From: WM-3-3 sp041660045
GTDB lineage: Bacteria > Pseudomonadota > Gammaproteobacteria > Methylococcales > Methylomonadaceae
Assembly: GCA_041660045.1 (NCBI GenBank)
Contig: JBAZXA010000012.1
Location: 50,367 to 114,366 of the forward strand
DNA: 64,000 bases
Reading direction: 5' to 3'
Shown here: positions 35,872 through 46,356 of the stretch, piece after piece
How the letters are laid out: each line of letters starts with the position of its first letter
Numbering within the stretch: the stretch's first letter is position 1
Notes under the pieces: model-generated
Seen by the model: only the letters and a program-made list of their open reading frames with translations
Told to the model about the DNA's origin: nothing
Databases searched by the model: none
Made by a program: the position numbers and the translations under genes

Positions 35872-38800
35872 ATGTTATACCAGCCAGGTAGACAAAAACT
35901 CAGGTGGTGGCTAGCCTACAGCCTGCTCACTATACTCGGCGCAGCATTAGCCTTTTTTGTGCATGAAAAGGCACATAAAGATTATGCCGCAGTTACTGAA
36001 CACTACCGAAAAATATCTTATAACGATGCTGAAATAGTCGCGGAAAAAATCGAGGTAGCCATCCGCCAAATCTATCAGAACATTAGGACAATCAGCACCA
36101 TGCCTAGTGTAAAAAAAATTGATCGGCATGCCCGTAACCTTACCTCTGACGGGCTTAAAACTATCCAAGGCATTTATAACAACTTAGCTGCTTCGGTTTC
36201 CGTTTCAGAAGTCTATATTGTTCCTGCCGACCTTGACCCCGACAAGATAGACCCGGTCACCAAAAAGCCTGAAGAGCCCATCATTATGTTTGATGAACTC
36301 ATTGTTGGCCGCTCTCTGGATGCCGCCAACAAATCAGCAAAAACTGGCAAAAATAAAACCCATCTTGAACCTTTGCCAGAACTAGAAATATATGAGTACC
36401 GTCTGTTAAAGCAGCAACTGGCATGGTTTAAAACGCATTATCCAAATGAGGCCACCATCGAAGGTATCCGTATTCCATTCATTTCAGGGCCTGAGGTGAT
36501 TACCTGTGATAACTCAAGATTTTCTAGGCAGAGCCAAAAGGATATTGACCGTTCTGGGCTAGTGTTTTCTGTGCCTATTTTTGGCGTAGATGGCAAACTC
36601 AAAGGTAGCGTATCGGCAATTATACTAAGCCATGCATTTCGGGACATTATGCCCACGCAAGACTTTGCCCTAATCAATAACGCCTATCAATACGTGGCCA
36701 TGACTTATGGTGGAGGCCAAGAGCGCCTATCTAGCCGATGGTTGGAAAACGCCAAGCCGGATCCTAATTTGCTGTTTTCAGAAATTATTCCCATTTCGGT
36801 CTATGACCCCAATGGGCCATGGCTATTATGGGTAGGCCATGCCGATGAGAAGCTTCTAAATAGCCATGACTATAAAGCCGTGCGCAATTTTGAACGTACC
36901 GGTTATGCCGCTACCATTGGTTTTATCTCATTATGTATGGCTTTATGCGCCTTAATGCAACGGAATTTTGCCTTAATCAAATCGAAAAACAAAGAACTCG
37001 AGGAACAAGTCCAAGAGCGCACTAAGGAGCTGGCCAGCACACTGCAAAAAGCTGAAGCCGCCACCAAAGCAAAAAGTGAGTTCTTGGCCAATATGAGCCA
37101 TGAAATCCGCACCCCAATGAACGGTGTATTGGGTATGCTGGATTTACTTAAGGATACCGAACTCAATAGTGGGCAATGGGATTTGTTGGAAACGGCCGCA
37201 AATTCTGCAGAGGCCTTACTGGAAATTATCAATGACATCCTCGACATCACCAAACTGGAAGCGGGCAAGGTTGAACTTGAAAGCATCGAATTTGACTTGG
37301 TGGAGGTAATAGAAGAAGCCTGCTCCTTATTAGCGCGCCGTGCCCATACTAAAGCCTTGGAATTAAATTGCTATATACCTATTAGTTTGCCAAAACGCTG
37401 GCGCGGTGATCCAACGCGTGTCCGCCAGGTGTTAATTAATTTAATCAGCAATGCGATTAAATTTACCGACCAAGGTGAAGTTACGGTATCGGTATTTGAA
37501 AGCTTATCCAACAACCAAGACACCCGGCTGCGTTTTGAAATTAAGGATACCGGCTTGGGCATTGCTGAATCAGTACAGGCGCATTTATTTAAACCATTTT
37601 CCCAGGCCGACTCATCAACAGCCCGCCGTTTTGGTGGCACTGGCCTAGGCCTATCCATCTGTAGTAATTTAGTTGCCTTAATGGGCGGTGAAATTGGCTT
37701 GGAGAGTGAATTGGGTACCGGTAGCCTGTTTTGGTTTAGTCTACCGCTAAAAGCCACAAGCAATAGCCAAATACCTCAGTTGCCCAATTTATCCCGTATC
37801 CGCATTTTAATTGTTGATGATAACCCAACCAATTTACAGATTTTGCAGCATTACTTAAAACATTGGGGCTTTATTGTCGGTGCCACCGACCATGCCCAAT
37901 CTGCCTTAGACATTCTTGAAAGCGCAGTAGCCCAAGGTTCGCCCTATCAATTGTTATTAACCGACATGCATATGCCGGTCATGGACGGGGTAGCCTTGGT
38001 ACGCGCAATCAATTCTAGGCCGGGGCTAACAAACACCCCCAAGTTACTGCTTTCTTCAGGCACCATCCTCACCGAAATTGACAGAAAAGCCTTAGGTATT
38101 GCCCAAGCCCTTACTAAGCCCGTGCGGCAAGCTATACTGTTTGAGGCTATCATGAATATTTTAAAGGCCGATCATATTCCAGCCCTGCAAAGCAACAAAC
38201 TTACCGAATCATCAGTGTACTTTCCAGGTAAAAAAGTTTTAGTTGCGGAAGATAATTTGGTGAACCAGAAAGTAATTGCCTCGCTATTGGCCAAATATGG
38301 CCTAACCGTGGATATAGTCAAAAATGGCCAAGAAACCTTGGCACAGCTACAACAACAACATTACGACATGATTTTTATGGACTGCCAAATGCCAATAATG
38401 GACGGCTATGAGGCCACCCGCACACTACGCGCGCAAGAACAAGCCAATGGTATGCTTACCCGTATACCAGTCATAGCCTTAACTGCCCATGCCGCCTTGG
38501 GTGAACGCGAAAAATGCCTAGCTGCAGGCATGGATGATTATTTAAGCAAACCTATAGGACGCAATCTCTTGGCCCATATATTAAAAACCTGGTTAGCCGG
38601 TGAAGGCAATAGCCAAAGCCACGATGAACAAAGCCCAAGTTTCAACAAGCCTTTAAAAGCATATTGGGACGCCGCTGTCACACTGGAGGAATTAGGCGGC
38701 GATAAGGAATTGCTAATACAAATGATTGGTCTATTATTAAAGGAAGCACCAACAAAGCTAATCGCACTACAACAGGCACTTAGCAATAACGACATGCCCG

Positions 38801-38991
38801 CAATAGCAAATTATGCCCACAGTATAAAAGGTATGGCAGGACATTTTTACGCTCAAGCTACCGTCGAAGCAGCCTCTGAATTGGAGCTTTCGGCAAGAAA
38901 ATCCATCGCTATCGATTATCAGGCCAAAACTGAAGAACTGGTGTTTCTGGTCAACCAATTGATGGGGCAACTGCGTCAAGAATTAGGCTAA
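35872..38991 (+). CDS. hybrid sensor histidine kinase with two receivers and HPt
   Basis: 1039 residues from ATG 35872 (a TTG three codons earlier also fits). A membrane helix at about 12-32, a periplasmic sensing region of about 300 residues that looks like a double-Cache fold, and a second helix near 345-365. Then a coiled coil, HisKA with phospho-histidine in SHEIRTPMNG (about H410), HATPase (GTGLGLSICSNLV), receiver 1 (TDMHMPVMDG), receiver 2 (MDCQMPIMDG) and a C-terminal HPt with HSIKGMAG. This BarA/ArcB-like chain can relay phosphate internally and out through the HPt. The next gene, five bases downstream, has a receiver and is the obvious partner. Confidence 0.92.
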   Translation: MLYQPGRQKLRWWLAYSLLTILGAALAFFVHEKAHKDYAAVTEHYRKISYNDAEIVAEKIEVAIRQIYQNIRTISTMPSVKKIDRHARNLTSDGLKTIQGIYNNLAASVSVSEVYIVPADLDPDKIDPVTKKPEEPIIMFDELIVGRSLDAANKSAKTGKNKTHLEPLPELEIYEYRLLKQQLAWFKTHYPNEATIEGIRIPFISGPEVITCDNSRFSRQSQKDIDRSGLVFSVPIFGVDGKLKGSVSAIILSHAFRDIMPTQDFALINNAYQYVAMTYGGGQERLSSRWLENAKPDPNLLFSEIIPISVYDPNGPWLLWVGHADEKLLNSHDYKAVRNFERTGYAATIGFISLCMALCALMQRNFALIKSKNKELEEQVQERTKELASTLQKAEAATKAKSEFLANMSHEIRTPMNGVLGMLDLLKDTELNSGQWDLLETAANSAEALLEIINDILDITKLEAGKVELESIEFDLVEVIEEACSLLARRAHTKALELNCYIPISLPKRWRGDPTRVRQVLINLISNAIKFTDQGEVTVSVFESLSNNQDTRLRFEIKDTGLGIAESVQAHLFKPFSQADSSTARRFGGTGLGLSICSNLVALMGGEIGLESELGTGSLFWFSLPLKATSNSQIPQLPNLSRIRILIVDDNPTNLQILQHYLKHWGFIVGATDHAQSALDILESAVAQGSPYQLLLTDMHMPVMDGVALVRAINSRPGLTNTPKLLLSSGTILTEIDRKALGIAQALTKPVRQAILFEAIMNILKADHIPALQSNKLTESSVYFPGKKVLVAEDNLVNQKVIASLLAKYGLTVDIVKNGQETLAQLQQQHYDMIFMDCQMPIMDGYEATRTLRAQEQANGMLTRIPVIALTAHAALGEREKCLAAGMDDYLSKPIGRNLLAHILKTWLAGEGNSQSHDEQSPSFNKPLKAYWDAAVTLEELGGDKELLIQMIGLLLKEAPTKLIALQQALSNNDMPAIANYAHSIKGMAGHFYAQATVEAASELELSARKSIAIDYQAKTEELVFLVNQLMGQLRQELG

Positions 38992-38996
38992 AGAGC

Positions 38997-40856
38997 ATGC
39001 AACACGAATTTGATTTTCATGAACTCAAGGCAACCGATCGCCTGCCCTCACCGTCGGGTACTGCCTTAGCCATCATTAAATTAATTAACCGTAACAACGT
39101 CAGCGCCCAAGAAATTGCGAAAGTCGTTAAGATGGATCCCGCCTTAACGGCCCGCTTATTGGCATTTGCCAATTCCGCGACCTTTGGCTTAATTCGGCCC
39201 GTTGTTAGTATCCAAGATGCCATTATGCTCATCGGCATGGCTACCGTCAGCAAATTTGCCTTAACCCTTTCCTTAGTGGGTAAATATAAAGAAGGCGCCT
39301 GCAATGGTTTTGATTACACCCTGTATTGGTCAAAATCACTGTTGTTTGGGGTGACTATTAGCGCAATTATGTCCCGTGATCGTACTGTTCCGCCAGAAGA
39401 AGCCTTTACTTTAGGCATATTAGCTGATGTAGGCCGACTTGCCTTAGCCACGGCATGGCCAGATCTCTATGCCGAATGCGCAATTATGGCTGACCCTAAA
39501 CAATTGGCTGCGCGAGAACAAGAACTGTTTGCCATTGACAACAATAGCTTAACTATTATGTTGTTAAAAGACTGGGGCTTACCGCCCATTTTTCTGGATG
39601 GCCTTAGACAAAGCCGCATGCCAATATCAGACGAATTACAAGAAAACAGGACGCTTAGGCTGGCGAAACAAATGGTTTTAGCGGGCAAGATTTGTCAATA
39701 CTGTTTAGCTGGTGCAGCCCGTCGCTCAGGGCTATTACCTAACTTACAAAAAATAGCCAGCCAGTATTCTTTTGAGAACGATGCGCTATTGAGTTTTATC
39801 GATGACATCATCAAGCAATGGCAGGAGTGGGGCAAATCCCTTGGGATTGATACCGAGCTGCTGGAAGCCCCACTAGACCCCATAGCCCAAAAAGAAGCCG
39901 AATTAAGCCAGCTAAATTTATTGCTCGTGGATGATGACCCCATGATGCTGGCCCGCTTACAAAAACAGCTGTCCATAACTGGCCATAATGTGAGTGTTTG
40001 CAGTGATGGTGAAAGCGCCTTAAAACATATTGTTGAGCACGGTGCGCATATCATCATTACCGATTGGCATATGCAACCTATGAACGGCCTGGAATTGTGC
40101 AAGGCCTTACGGCAAACAGAATTTGGCAAAAACTTGTACATCATCATGCTGACCGCCACAGAAAGTGAAGAAAGCTTAGTGCAGGCTTATTCTGTCGGCA
40201 TTGATGATTACGTTACCAAGCCGGTAAACTTACGGGTACTTAAGGCACGCATGTGGGCTGGCCAACGTATAATTGGCCTGCAGCAGCAGCTGATGGAAGA
40301 ACGTAAACAATTGGAACGCGCAACCAACCAGTTAGTAGTATCCAACCGCCGTTTGCAACAAATAGCCAACACCGACCCCTTAACAGGCTTGGCAAACCGG
40401 CGCTATACCATGGCTAGGCTAGAACAGGAATGGGAAGCCGCGCAACGTTATAATCGGCCTTTTAGTGTGTTAATGCTAGATTTGGACCATTTTAAATCGA
40501 TCAATGACAATCTAGGCCATGCCATAGGCGATCAAGTGCTCATCCATGCCGGCAAGATTATTAAAGAATCCAGCCGGGCTAGTGATGTTGTGTGCCGGAT
40601 AGGTGGCGAAGAGTTTTTTGTGATCGCCACCAACACCGACCGTGCTGCGGCCCAAGTGCTGGCAGAACGCATCCGCTCGCGTATAGAATTACGCCAAGTC
40701 CAAGACATTTGCTTGCTTAAGCCATTAACCATCAGCATAGGGGTAGCAGCCACTGTAGGCAGCAAATACAACTGGCGTGAGTTGATGAAACTGGCGGACC
40801 AAGCCCTATATCAAGCTAAACACAGCAGCCGTAATGCGGTTATCGTGGCTACCTAA
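38997..40856 (+). CDS. HDOD - receiver - GGEEF diguanylate cyclase
   Basis: 619 residues. An HDOD domain occupies about 10-220 (ALTARLLAFANSATFG, then LGILADVGRLAL). A receiver spans about 305-420 with acidic pocket VDDDP, phospho-acceptor D356 and K408 in VTKPV. A GGDEF-class cyclase domain (about 450-615) has active-site GGEEF at 536-540 and an I-site RxxD at 527-530, so product inhibition is likely. It follows the hybrid kinase by five bases, so phosphotransfer from that kinase probably controls c-di-GMP synthesis. The pair forms the second c-di-GMP node of the window. Confidence 0.92.
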   Translation: MQHEFDFHELKATDRLPSPSGTALAIIKLINRNNVSAQEIAKVVKMDPALTARLLAFANSATFGLIRPVVSIQDAIMLIGMATVSKFALTLSLVGKYKEGACNGFDYTLYWSKSLLFGVTISAIMSRDRTVPPEEAFTLGILADVGRLALATAWPDLYAECAIMADPKQLAAREQELFAIDNNSLTIMLLKDWGLPPIFLDGLRQSRMPISDELQENRTLRLAKQMVLAGKICQYCLAGAARRSGLLPNLQKIASQYSFENDALLSFIDDIIKQWQEWGKSLGIDTELLEAPLDPIAQKEAELSQLNLLLVDDDPMMLARLQKQLSITGHNVSVCSDGESALKHIVEHGAHIIITDWHMQPMNGLELCKALRQTEFGKNLYIIMLTATESEESLVQAYSVGIDDYVTKPVNLRVLKARMWAGQRIIGLQQQLMEERKQLERATNQLVVSNRRLQQIANTDPLTGLANRRYTMARLEQEWEAAQRYNRPFSVLMLDLDHFKSINDNLGHAIGDQVLIHAGKIIKESSRASDVVCRIGGEEFFVIATNTDRAAAQVLAERIRSRIELRQVQDICLLKPLTISIGVAATVGSKYNWRELMKLADQALYQAKHSSRNAVIVAT

Positions 40857-40978
40857 GGCTTATCTCTATGGCCATGTGTTTGTCGATTTAGCACCCAAAC
40901 ATAGGCAACGCATCAAAACCAGCGCTGGCTGCTTAAACAATGTCACAATAGGGCATGGGTAAAATCACAGGTTTTTAG

Positions 40979-43900
40979 ATGCAATCGGGTTGGCAATTTT
41001 GGATAGATCGGGGTGGTACTTTTACCGATATCGTCGCGCGTGCACCTAGTGGGCAAATCACTACCCGCAAGTTGTTGTCAGAACACCCAGAACATTATCA
41101 AGACGCCGCCTTGCAAGGTATTCAAGACATACTGCAGCACGCTGACAATAACACCATCAGCAGTATCAAAATGGGTACCACGGTAGGCACCAATGCCTTG
41201 CTGGAGCGCAAGGGTGCCGCCGTTGCCCTGCTCATAAATAAAGGCTATAAGGATTGCCTGCGCATCGCTTATCAAAATAGGCCAGACATTTTCGCATTAC
41301 ATATCCAAAAGCCTGAACCCCTGTACCAACACGTTATAGAAATTGACGCCCGGCACGATGCTGCTGGCCAAGAGCTGCAAGCGCTTAATCTCCCGCACAT
41401 CAGCCAACAATTGCTTAGGCTTTATGGGCAAGGCCTACGCGCCATTGCAGTTGTGCTGATGCACGCCTGGCGTTATCCCGCGCATGAACTGGCCATAGCC
41501 GAATTAGCCAAAAACATAGGCTTTCAGCAAATTTCACTATCCCATCAGGTTAGCCCGCTGCCTAAAATCGTCAGCCGTGGCGATACCACAGTCGTTGATG
41601 CCTATTTGTCGCCGGTATTGCGGCATTATGTCCATCAATTACAGCAAGGCTTAATGCAGCAACACAATGCTTTACAACTGTTATTTATGCAATCCAATGG
41701 TGGCTTGGTCCAAGCTCAGGCCTTCCAAGGTAAAGACAGCATATTGTCGGGGCCTGCTGGCGGTATGGTAGGTGCGGTAGCCGTCTGCAAACAAGCCGGT
41801 TTAGACAAAATCATCGCGTTCGATATGGGCGGCACCTCTACCGATGTTGCGCATTATGCTGGTGAATTAGAACGCAGCTATGATACCGAAGTGGCGGGCG
41901 TGCGTATCCGTACCCCCATGATGGCCATTAATACCGTCGCTGCAGGCGGTGGCTCCGTGTTACATTTTGATGCTTTACGCTATCGGGTGGGCCCTGATTC
42001 CGCCGGCGCCAATCCCGGCCCTGCCTGTTATCGGCGCGGCGGCCCTTTAACCGTTACCGATGCCAATTTACTGCTAGGCAAATTGGCTAATTTTCCTGCT
42101 GTATTTGGCCCTGATGCTAATTTACCACCCGATATAGACTGTGTCCGGCAATTGTTTAGCACACTGGCTGAGCAAATTTATACTGCCACGGGCGACCGCC
42201 GTAGCCCAGAACAAGTCGCCGAAGGTTTTTTGACTATCGCCATCGAAAATATGGCCGACGCCATTAAGAAAATTTCGGTGCAAAAAGGCTATCACTTGGC
42301 TGAATACGCTTTATGCTGTTACGGTGCCGCAGGCGCACAACACGCGTGCCAGCTGGCCGACCGCTTAGCCATGCAAAGCGTGTTATTACATCCTTTGGCC
42401 GGGGTGCTATCGGCTTATGGCATGGGCTTGGCCGATTTTAGGGTAGTTAGGCAACACGCGCTAGAACAACCCTGGACAACGCTAGATATTCCGCAACTAC
42501 TACAACATTTTGCCGGGCTAAGGCAATTAGCCCATGCCGAGTTACGCGCCCAAGGCATTCGCGATAACACTATAACTAACCAACAAACATTGGCCTTGCG
42601 TTACCAAGGCACGGACACTGCAGTCATGGTGGACTTTGCTGATACCATGGAACAAATTCAGCAGCTTTTTGAAGCTAAATACCGCCAACAATTTGGTTTT
42701 TGCTATAAAGACCGGCCTTTGCTGCTTGCCATATTACAGCTTGAATGCATAGCCAGCAGCGCTAGCGTAACCGATGCCTCAACTCCGGCAGAGCACTCAG
42801 GCCTAGGCCAGCCGCATAGCCACAGCCAACTGTTCAGCCAAAACCTTTGGCACGATGCCCCGGTGTTTTTGCGCGGGCAATTGGCAGCTGAACAACGCAT
42901 TGCAGGCCCAGCCATCGTGCTGGAAGCCACTTCCACCATCGTTATTGAACCGGGCTGGCAAGCCCAATTAACCGCCCACGCAAACTTAATGCTCACCCGC
43001 GTTAAACCTATAGCGCCGCCTGCCTTAGCTGGCCACCCGATTGACCCTATATGGCTGGAGATTTTTAACAAGCGTTTTATGTCGGTGGCCGAACAAATGG
43101 GCTTTGTCCTGCAAAATACCGCGCACTCCGTGAATATTAAAGAGCGCCTGGATTTTTCTTGCGCCTTGTTTGATGCCGACGGCAACTTAATCGCCAACGC
43201 GCCACATATTCCCGTGCATTTAGGTTCCATGGGCGACAGCGTCAAAGCCTTGCTAACGTTACACGCAGAAAGCTTACAACCGGGTGATGCTTATTTGCTC
43301 AATTCACCTTACGCTGGTGGCACCCATTTGCCGGATATTACCGTGGTATCCCCAGTATTCAGTAACGATGGCCAGCAGCGTTTGTTTTTTGTCGCCGCGC
43401 GCGGCCATCATGCCGATGTTGGCGGCATAGCACCAGGCTCTATGCCTGCTAACAGCCGCCATATTGAAGAGGAAGGCGTAATCAGTGCCGGCCTTAAAAT
43501 TTTAAGCCTAGGCCAGTTTCAAGACCACGCCATACGACAATGGCTAAACAGTAACCAGCACCCGGCACGTAACCCTGAACAAAACTTGGCCGACTTACAA
43601 GCCCAAATTGCCGCTAACCGTAAAGGTGCCGCACAATTGCACAGCTTGCTGGCGGATTATTCCCAGCCTGTGGTGATGGCCTATATGCAGCACGTACAAA
43701 ACCATGCCGAAGCGTGTGTGCGTAAGCTTTTGCAAGGTTTAGCAGATGGCCACTTTGAATACACTATGGACCAAGGCGCTAAAATTGTGCTAAACATCCG
43801 CATTAACCGTGAGCAAGGCAGTGCCTGCATAGATTTTACCGGCACGACGCCGCAACTGGGCGATAATTTCAACGCCCCTGAGGCCGTTTGCAAGGCCGCG

Positions 43901-44569
43901 GTGTTATATGTCTTCCGCACTTTGCTGCAAGATGACATTCCGCTAAATGCTGGCTGCCTAAAGCCTTTGCACATTATTATTCCTGACGCCTGTTTACTCA
44001 ATCCACAAGCGCCTGCTGCGGTAGTGGCCGGCAATGTGGAAACCTCGCAATACATTGTTGATGCCCTCTACGGCGCGTTAGGCGTTTTGGCGGCCTCGCA
44101 AGGCACTATGAACAACCTGACTTTTGGCAACCAGCACTACCAATATTACGAAACCATCTGCGGCGGCACTGGCGCGGGTGATGGTTTTAACGGTGCCGAT
44201 GGCGTACACAGCCACATGACCAACTCGCGCATCACCGACCCTGAAATCCTGGAACAGCGCTTTCCCGTAGTCTTACAAGAATTTGCCATCCGCACCGGCA
44301 GCGGGGGTGCCGGGCGCAATAAGGGCGGCGATGGCGTCGTACGGCGCATTCAATTTAAAGCCGCAATGAGCGCTGGCATCCTCTCCAGCCATCGCATCCA
44401 GCCCCCTTTTGGCCTGCACGGCGGCCAAGCCGGTGCCACAGGCATAAACCGCATAATCCGCGCCGATGGCAGCGAACACAGACTTGCAAACTGCAGCGAG
44501 CTACAAATTAACCCAGGCGATACCCTCATCATAGAAACCCCAGGTGGCGGTGGCTTTGGGCAGGGTTAG
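40979..44569 (+). CDS. fused hydantoinase A/B, 5-oxoprolinase-type
   Basis: 1196 residues joining HyuA (about 1-690) and HyuB (about 695-1196) in one chain, the layout of eukaryotic-type 5-oxoprolinase, which opens 5-oxoproline to glutamate with ATP. Seen: N-terminal IDRGGTFTDIVAR, KMGTTVGTNALLERKG, FDMGGTSTDVAHY (actin-like ATPase loop), and in the B half FSCALFDADGNLIANAPHIPVHLGSMG and the glycine-rich ending PGGGGFG. Related enzymes act on hydantoins or acetone, but a fused single chain most often means 5-oxoprolinase. No partner gene adjoins. Confidence 0.9.
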   Translation: MQSGWQFWIDRGGTFTDIVARAPSGQITTRKLLSEHPEHYQDAALQGIQDILQHADNNTISSIKMGTTVGTNALLERKGAAVALLINKGYKDCLRIAYQNRPDIFALHIQKPEPLYQHVIEIDARHDAAGQELQALNLPHISQQLLRLYGQGLRAIAVVLMHAWRYPAHELAIAELAKNIGFQQISLSHQVSPLPKIVSRGDTTVVDAYLSPVLRHYVHQLQQGLMQQHNALQLLFMQSNGGLVQAQAFQGKDSILSGPAGGMVGAVAVCKQAGLDKIIAFDMGGTSTDVAHYAGELERSYDTEVAGVRIRTPMMAINTVAAGGGSVLHFDALRYRVGPDSAGANPGPACYRRGGPLTVTDANLLLGKLANFPAVFGPDANLPPDIDCVRQLFSTLAEQIYTATGDRRSPEQVAEGFLTIAIENMADAIKKISVQKGYHLAEYALCCYGAAGAQHACQLADRLAMQSVLLHPLAGVLSAYGMGLADFRVVRQHALEQPWTTLDIPQLLQHFAGLRQLAHAELRAQGIRDNTITNQQTLALRYQGTDTAVMVDFADTMEQIQQLFEAKYRQQFGFCYKDRPLLLAILQLECIASSASVTDASTPAEHSGLGQPHSHSQLFSQNLWHDAPVFLRGQLAAEQRIAGPAIVLEATSTIVIEPGWQAQLTAHANLMLTRVKPIAPPALAGHPIDPIWLEIFNKRFMSVAEQMGFVLQNTAHSVNIKERLDFSCALFDADGNLIANAPHIPVHLGSMGDSVKALLTLHAESLQPGDAYLLNSPYAGGTHLPDITVVSPVFSNDGQQRLFFVAARGHHADVGGIAPGSMPANSRHIEEEGVISAGLKILSLGQFQDHAIRQWLNSNQHPARNPEQNLADLQAQIAANRKGAAQLHSLLADYSQPVVMAYMQHVQNHAEACVRKLLQGLADGHFEYTMDQGAKIVLNIRINREQGSACIDFTGTTPQLGDNFNAPEAVCKAAVLYVFRTLLQDDIPLNAGCLKPLHIIIPDACLLNPQAPAAVVAGNVETSQYIVDALYGALGVLAASQGTMNNLTFGNQHYQYYETICGGTGAGDGFNGADGVHSHMTNSRITDPEILEQRFPVVLQEFAIRTGSGGAGRNKGGDGVVRRIQFKAAMSAGILSSHRIQPPFGLHGGQAGATGINRIIRADGSEHRLANCSELQINPGDTLIIETPGGGGFGQG

Positions 44570-44836
44570 TAAGTTTTTTTAAAGGCGAGTTGCTTAACCT
44601 GCGTATGACCCGCTTTAATATTTGGTGCCCTGCCCGCAGCCATTGCTTACGCCTAAAACGCAGTTGATGGCATTGCAACGCCTCTAGCGCCAGCGCTATT
44701 CCTGTGACAAATTGCCGCGCGACACTTTGGCGCTGTTCAAAAGCGGCAGATAACGATATGCTCCATAGGGCATATGCAAAGTTTTGTTGCATAAGAACAC
44801 ACTTTAAATTTTAAGCATAAGGTTGAGGTATTAAAA

Positions 44837-45379
44837 ATGGATAAAATTACGGCATTATCGTTAAGCATTGGGGTTTTATCAGGCGTTGCAACATTTCTTG
44901 CAATTGGTCCTGCAGCAGGTGTGTTTTTTATATGGGCAGCAACTATCGCTTGGGCGGCTTATTTTTTACTGGGCGCCAATCAAGAAGCCGCGATTAATAC
45001 CATAATTAACGGCATTTTTGGCGTGTTTATGGCGTGGTTAACCGCCGTGGCGATTACCAAGATTGATCCTGGCATTTCCATAGGCGCAGAAGTTGCCACC
45101 GCGCTTACCGTTGCCGTTGCCGTGTTAATCTTGTGCTTAGCCGCCAAGTTGCCACAATTTGCGGTGATACCAGTGGGCGTTTTAGGCTATTCCTCTACCT
45201 TTGCTTATTTACTGCAAACCCCCGATAAAATGAGCCAAGAAGTGCTATTGGGCAATTCCTTAGGTAACCCATTATTAGTGATTTCCATTTCCTTTATAGT
45301 CGGCTCTGTATTTGGCCATTTATCCAATCAAATTGCCGACAAATTAGTTCAAACCGGCAAGCTCCCTATCAGAAAATAA
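44837..45379 (+). CDS. DUF1097 membrane protein (YcdZ-like)
   Basis: 180 residues with five to six hydrophobic helices and the DUF1097 layout (GVATFLAIGPAAGVFFIWAA-type first helices, then LPQFAVIPVGVLGYSSTFAY, and a final glycine-rich helix SFIVGSVFGHLS). Inner-membrane protein of unknown role. Good ribosome-site spacing after GAGGTATT. It stands alone between the oxoprolinase gene and a decayed gene. Confidence 0.8.
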   Translation: MDKITALSLSIGVLSGVATFLAIGPAAGVFFIWAATIAWAAYFLLGANQEAAINTIINGIFGVFMAWLTAVAITKIDPGISIGAEVATALTVAVAVLILCLAAKLPQFAVIPVGVLGYSSTFAYLLQTPDKMSQEVLLGNSLGNPLLVISISFIVGSVFGHLSNQIADKLVQTGKLPIRK

Positions 45380-45418
45380 AGCTAAACCCATCTAACGGGC
45401 ACTCGCCCATCGCAAAAC

Positions 45419-45447
45419 TGGTGGATTAGCTGCAAGGCTATCCACCA
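45419..45447 (+). terminator. hairpin after the DUF1097 gene
   Basis: TGGTGGAT and ATCCACCA (eight perfect bases each) enclose a 13-base loop about 40 bases past the stop codon. No T-run follows, so this is at best a weak or factor-assisted terminator. Confidence 0.35.
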
Positions 45448-45637
45448 CACAAGTTGTCGCTTAAAGCCCACATAGCTCAGATATTAGTAGACACTAAATT
45501 CATAAGCCTTAAGCATAACAAACCCGCAACAAGCATGATTTTAGCTCAGGATTACGCTAACGATGTCAAGAGTTACCACTTGGTGAGCCCGTTAAACGTC
45601 TATAAATAGCAAGATAGCCGATCGTAATCGCTTTTAT

Positions 45638-45992
45638 CTAGTATGCTGCGAACGGGTTTTTTGCTGGCGGGTAAGGATTGGTTTTTGGCTGGGTAGGTTT
45701 AGGCGGTTGTTTTTGATTTTCCGCTTGCTCTGCTTTTGCTATTTCGGCATCGGCTAAAATTTTAGCTTTTAAAGTTTTGTCCAATCCGGCTAGGCCAGGG
45801 CAGGTTGACAGGGTCATCCCGCAGCAGCTGTTCATGCGTGGTAGAGGCGATGATAATGCCTACATACAACAACAACGATAAAAACGTGAGGGTAAAATTA
45901 CGCAGTTCCGCGGCCTCGCCACGCACGCGTTCAAGCATACTGGTGGCATCGGGCACTTTAGCGGGTTTTGGTTTTTGCGGTAAAGGCAGCAT
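45638..45992 (-). pseudogene. internally deleted membrane protein gene
   Basis: From ATG 45992 (AGGGA just upstream) the reading LPLPQKPKPAK, then RVRGEAAELRNFTLTFLSLLLYVG and ASTTHEQLLRDDPVNLP is a plausible start of a membrane protein: basic N-terminus, one hydrophobic helix and a conserved-looking loop. It then runs into a stop at 45762. A different frame over the same bases continues sensibly as LDKTLKAKILADAEIAKAEQ and a proline/lysine-rich tail ending at 45638. The simplest reading is a large gene that lost its middle by an out-of-frame deletion. I recall similar N-termini on pentapeptide-repeat proteins, but cannot confirm. The 364 bases on to murI (45993-46356) show no other gene. Confidence 0.55.
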
Positions 45993-46356
45993 AATAATCC
46001 CTGACGAGTTGCCGCCCCAGTATAAGCTTAAACCTAGGTTAAGCAAACGCCCTAGCGCCACTACCCCGTGGCTAGCATCTTGCGCCTGTTACCCGTAGCG
46101 TTGAGCCCTGCTAAAGCTAATCGCCCTATAAAATTACACTAGCCTGTGATTAGGTATTGTCTAGAATTAGCTAATCATAGAAGATATAGCGGGTAAGCTT
46201 TATAGTGTATTAAGGGCTACTGCCCACTGAGTGGCCAGCTAGAATAGCCTACTTAACAATCCTTATTTATCAACCACATTATTAAGCGGGGCAAAAGCGT
46301 ATGCGCAGAAATTATGGCGGCTTGATGTTGTCTATCAAAGCTTAAGCATCAGCGCC

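Noticed and set aside
44529..44792. 87-codon frame on the minus strand after the oxoprolinase gene
   Set aside because: No ribosome site, overlaps the end of a firm gene, composition not clearly coding and no family recognised.
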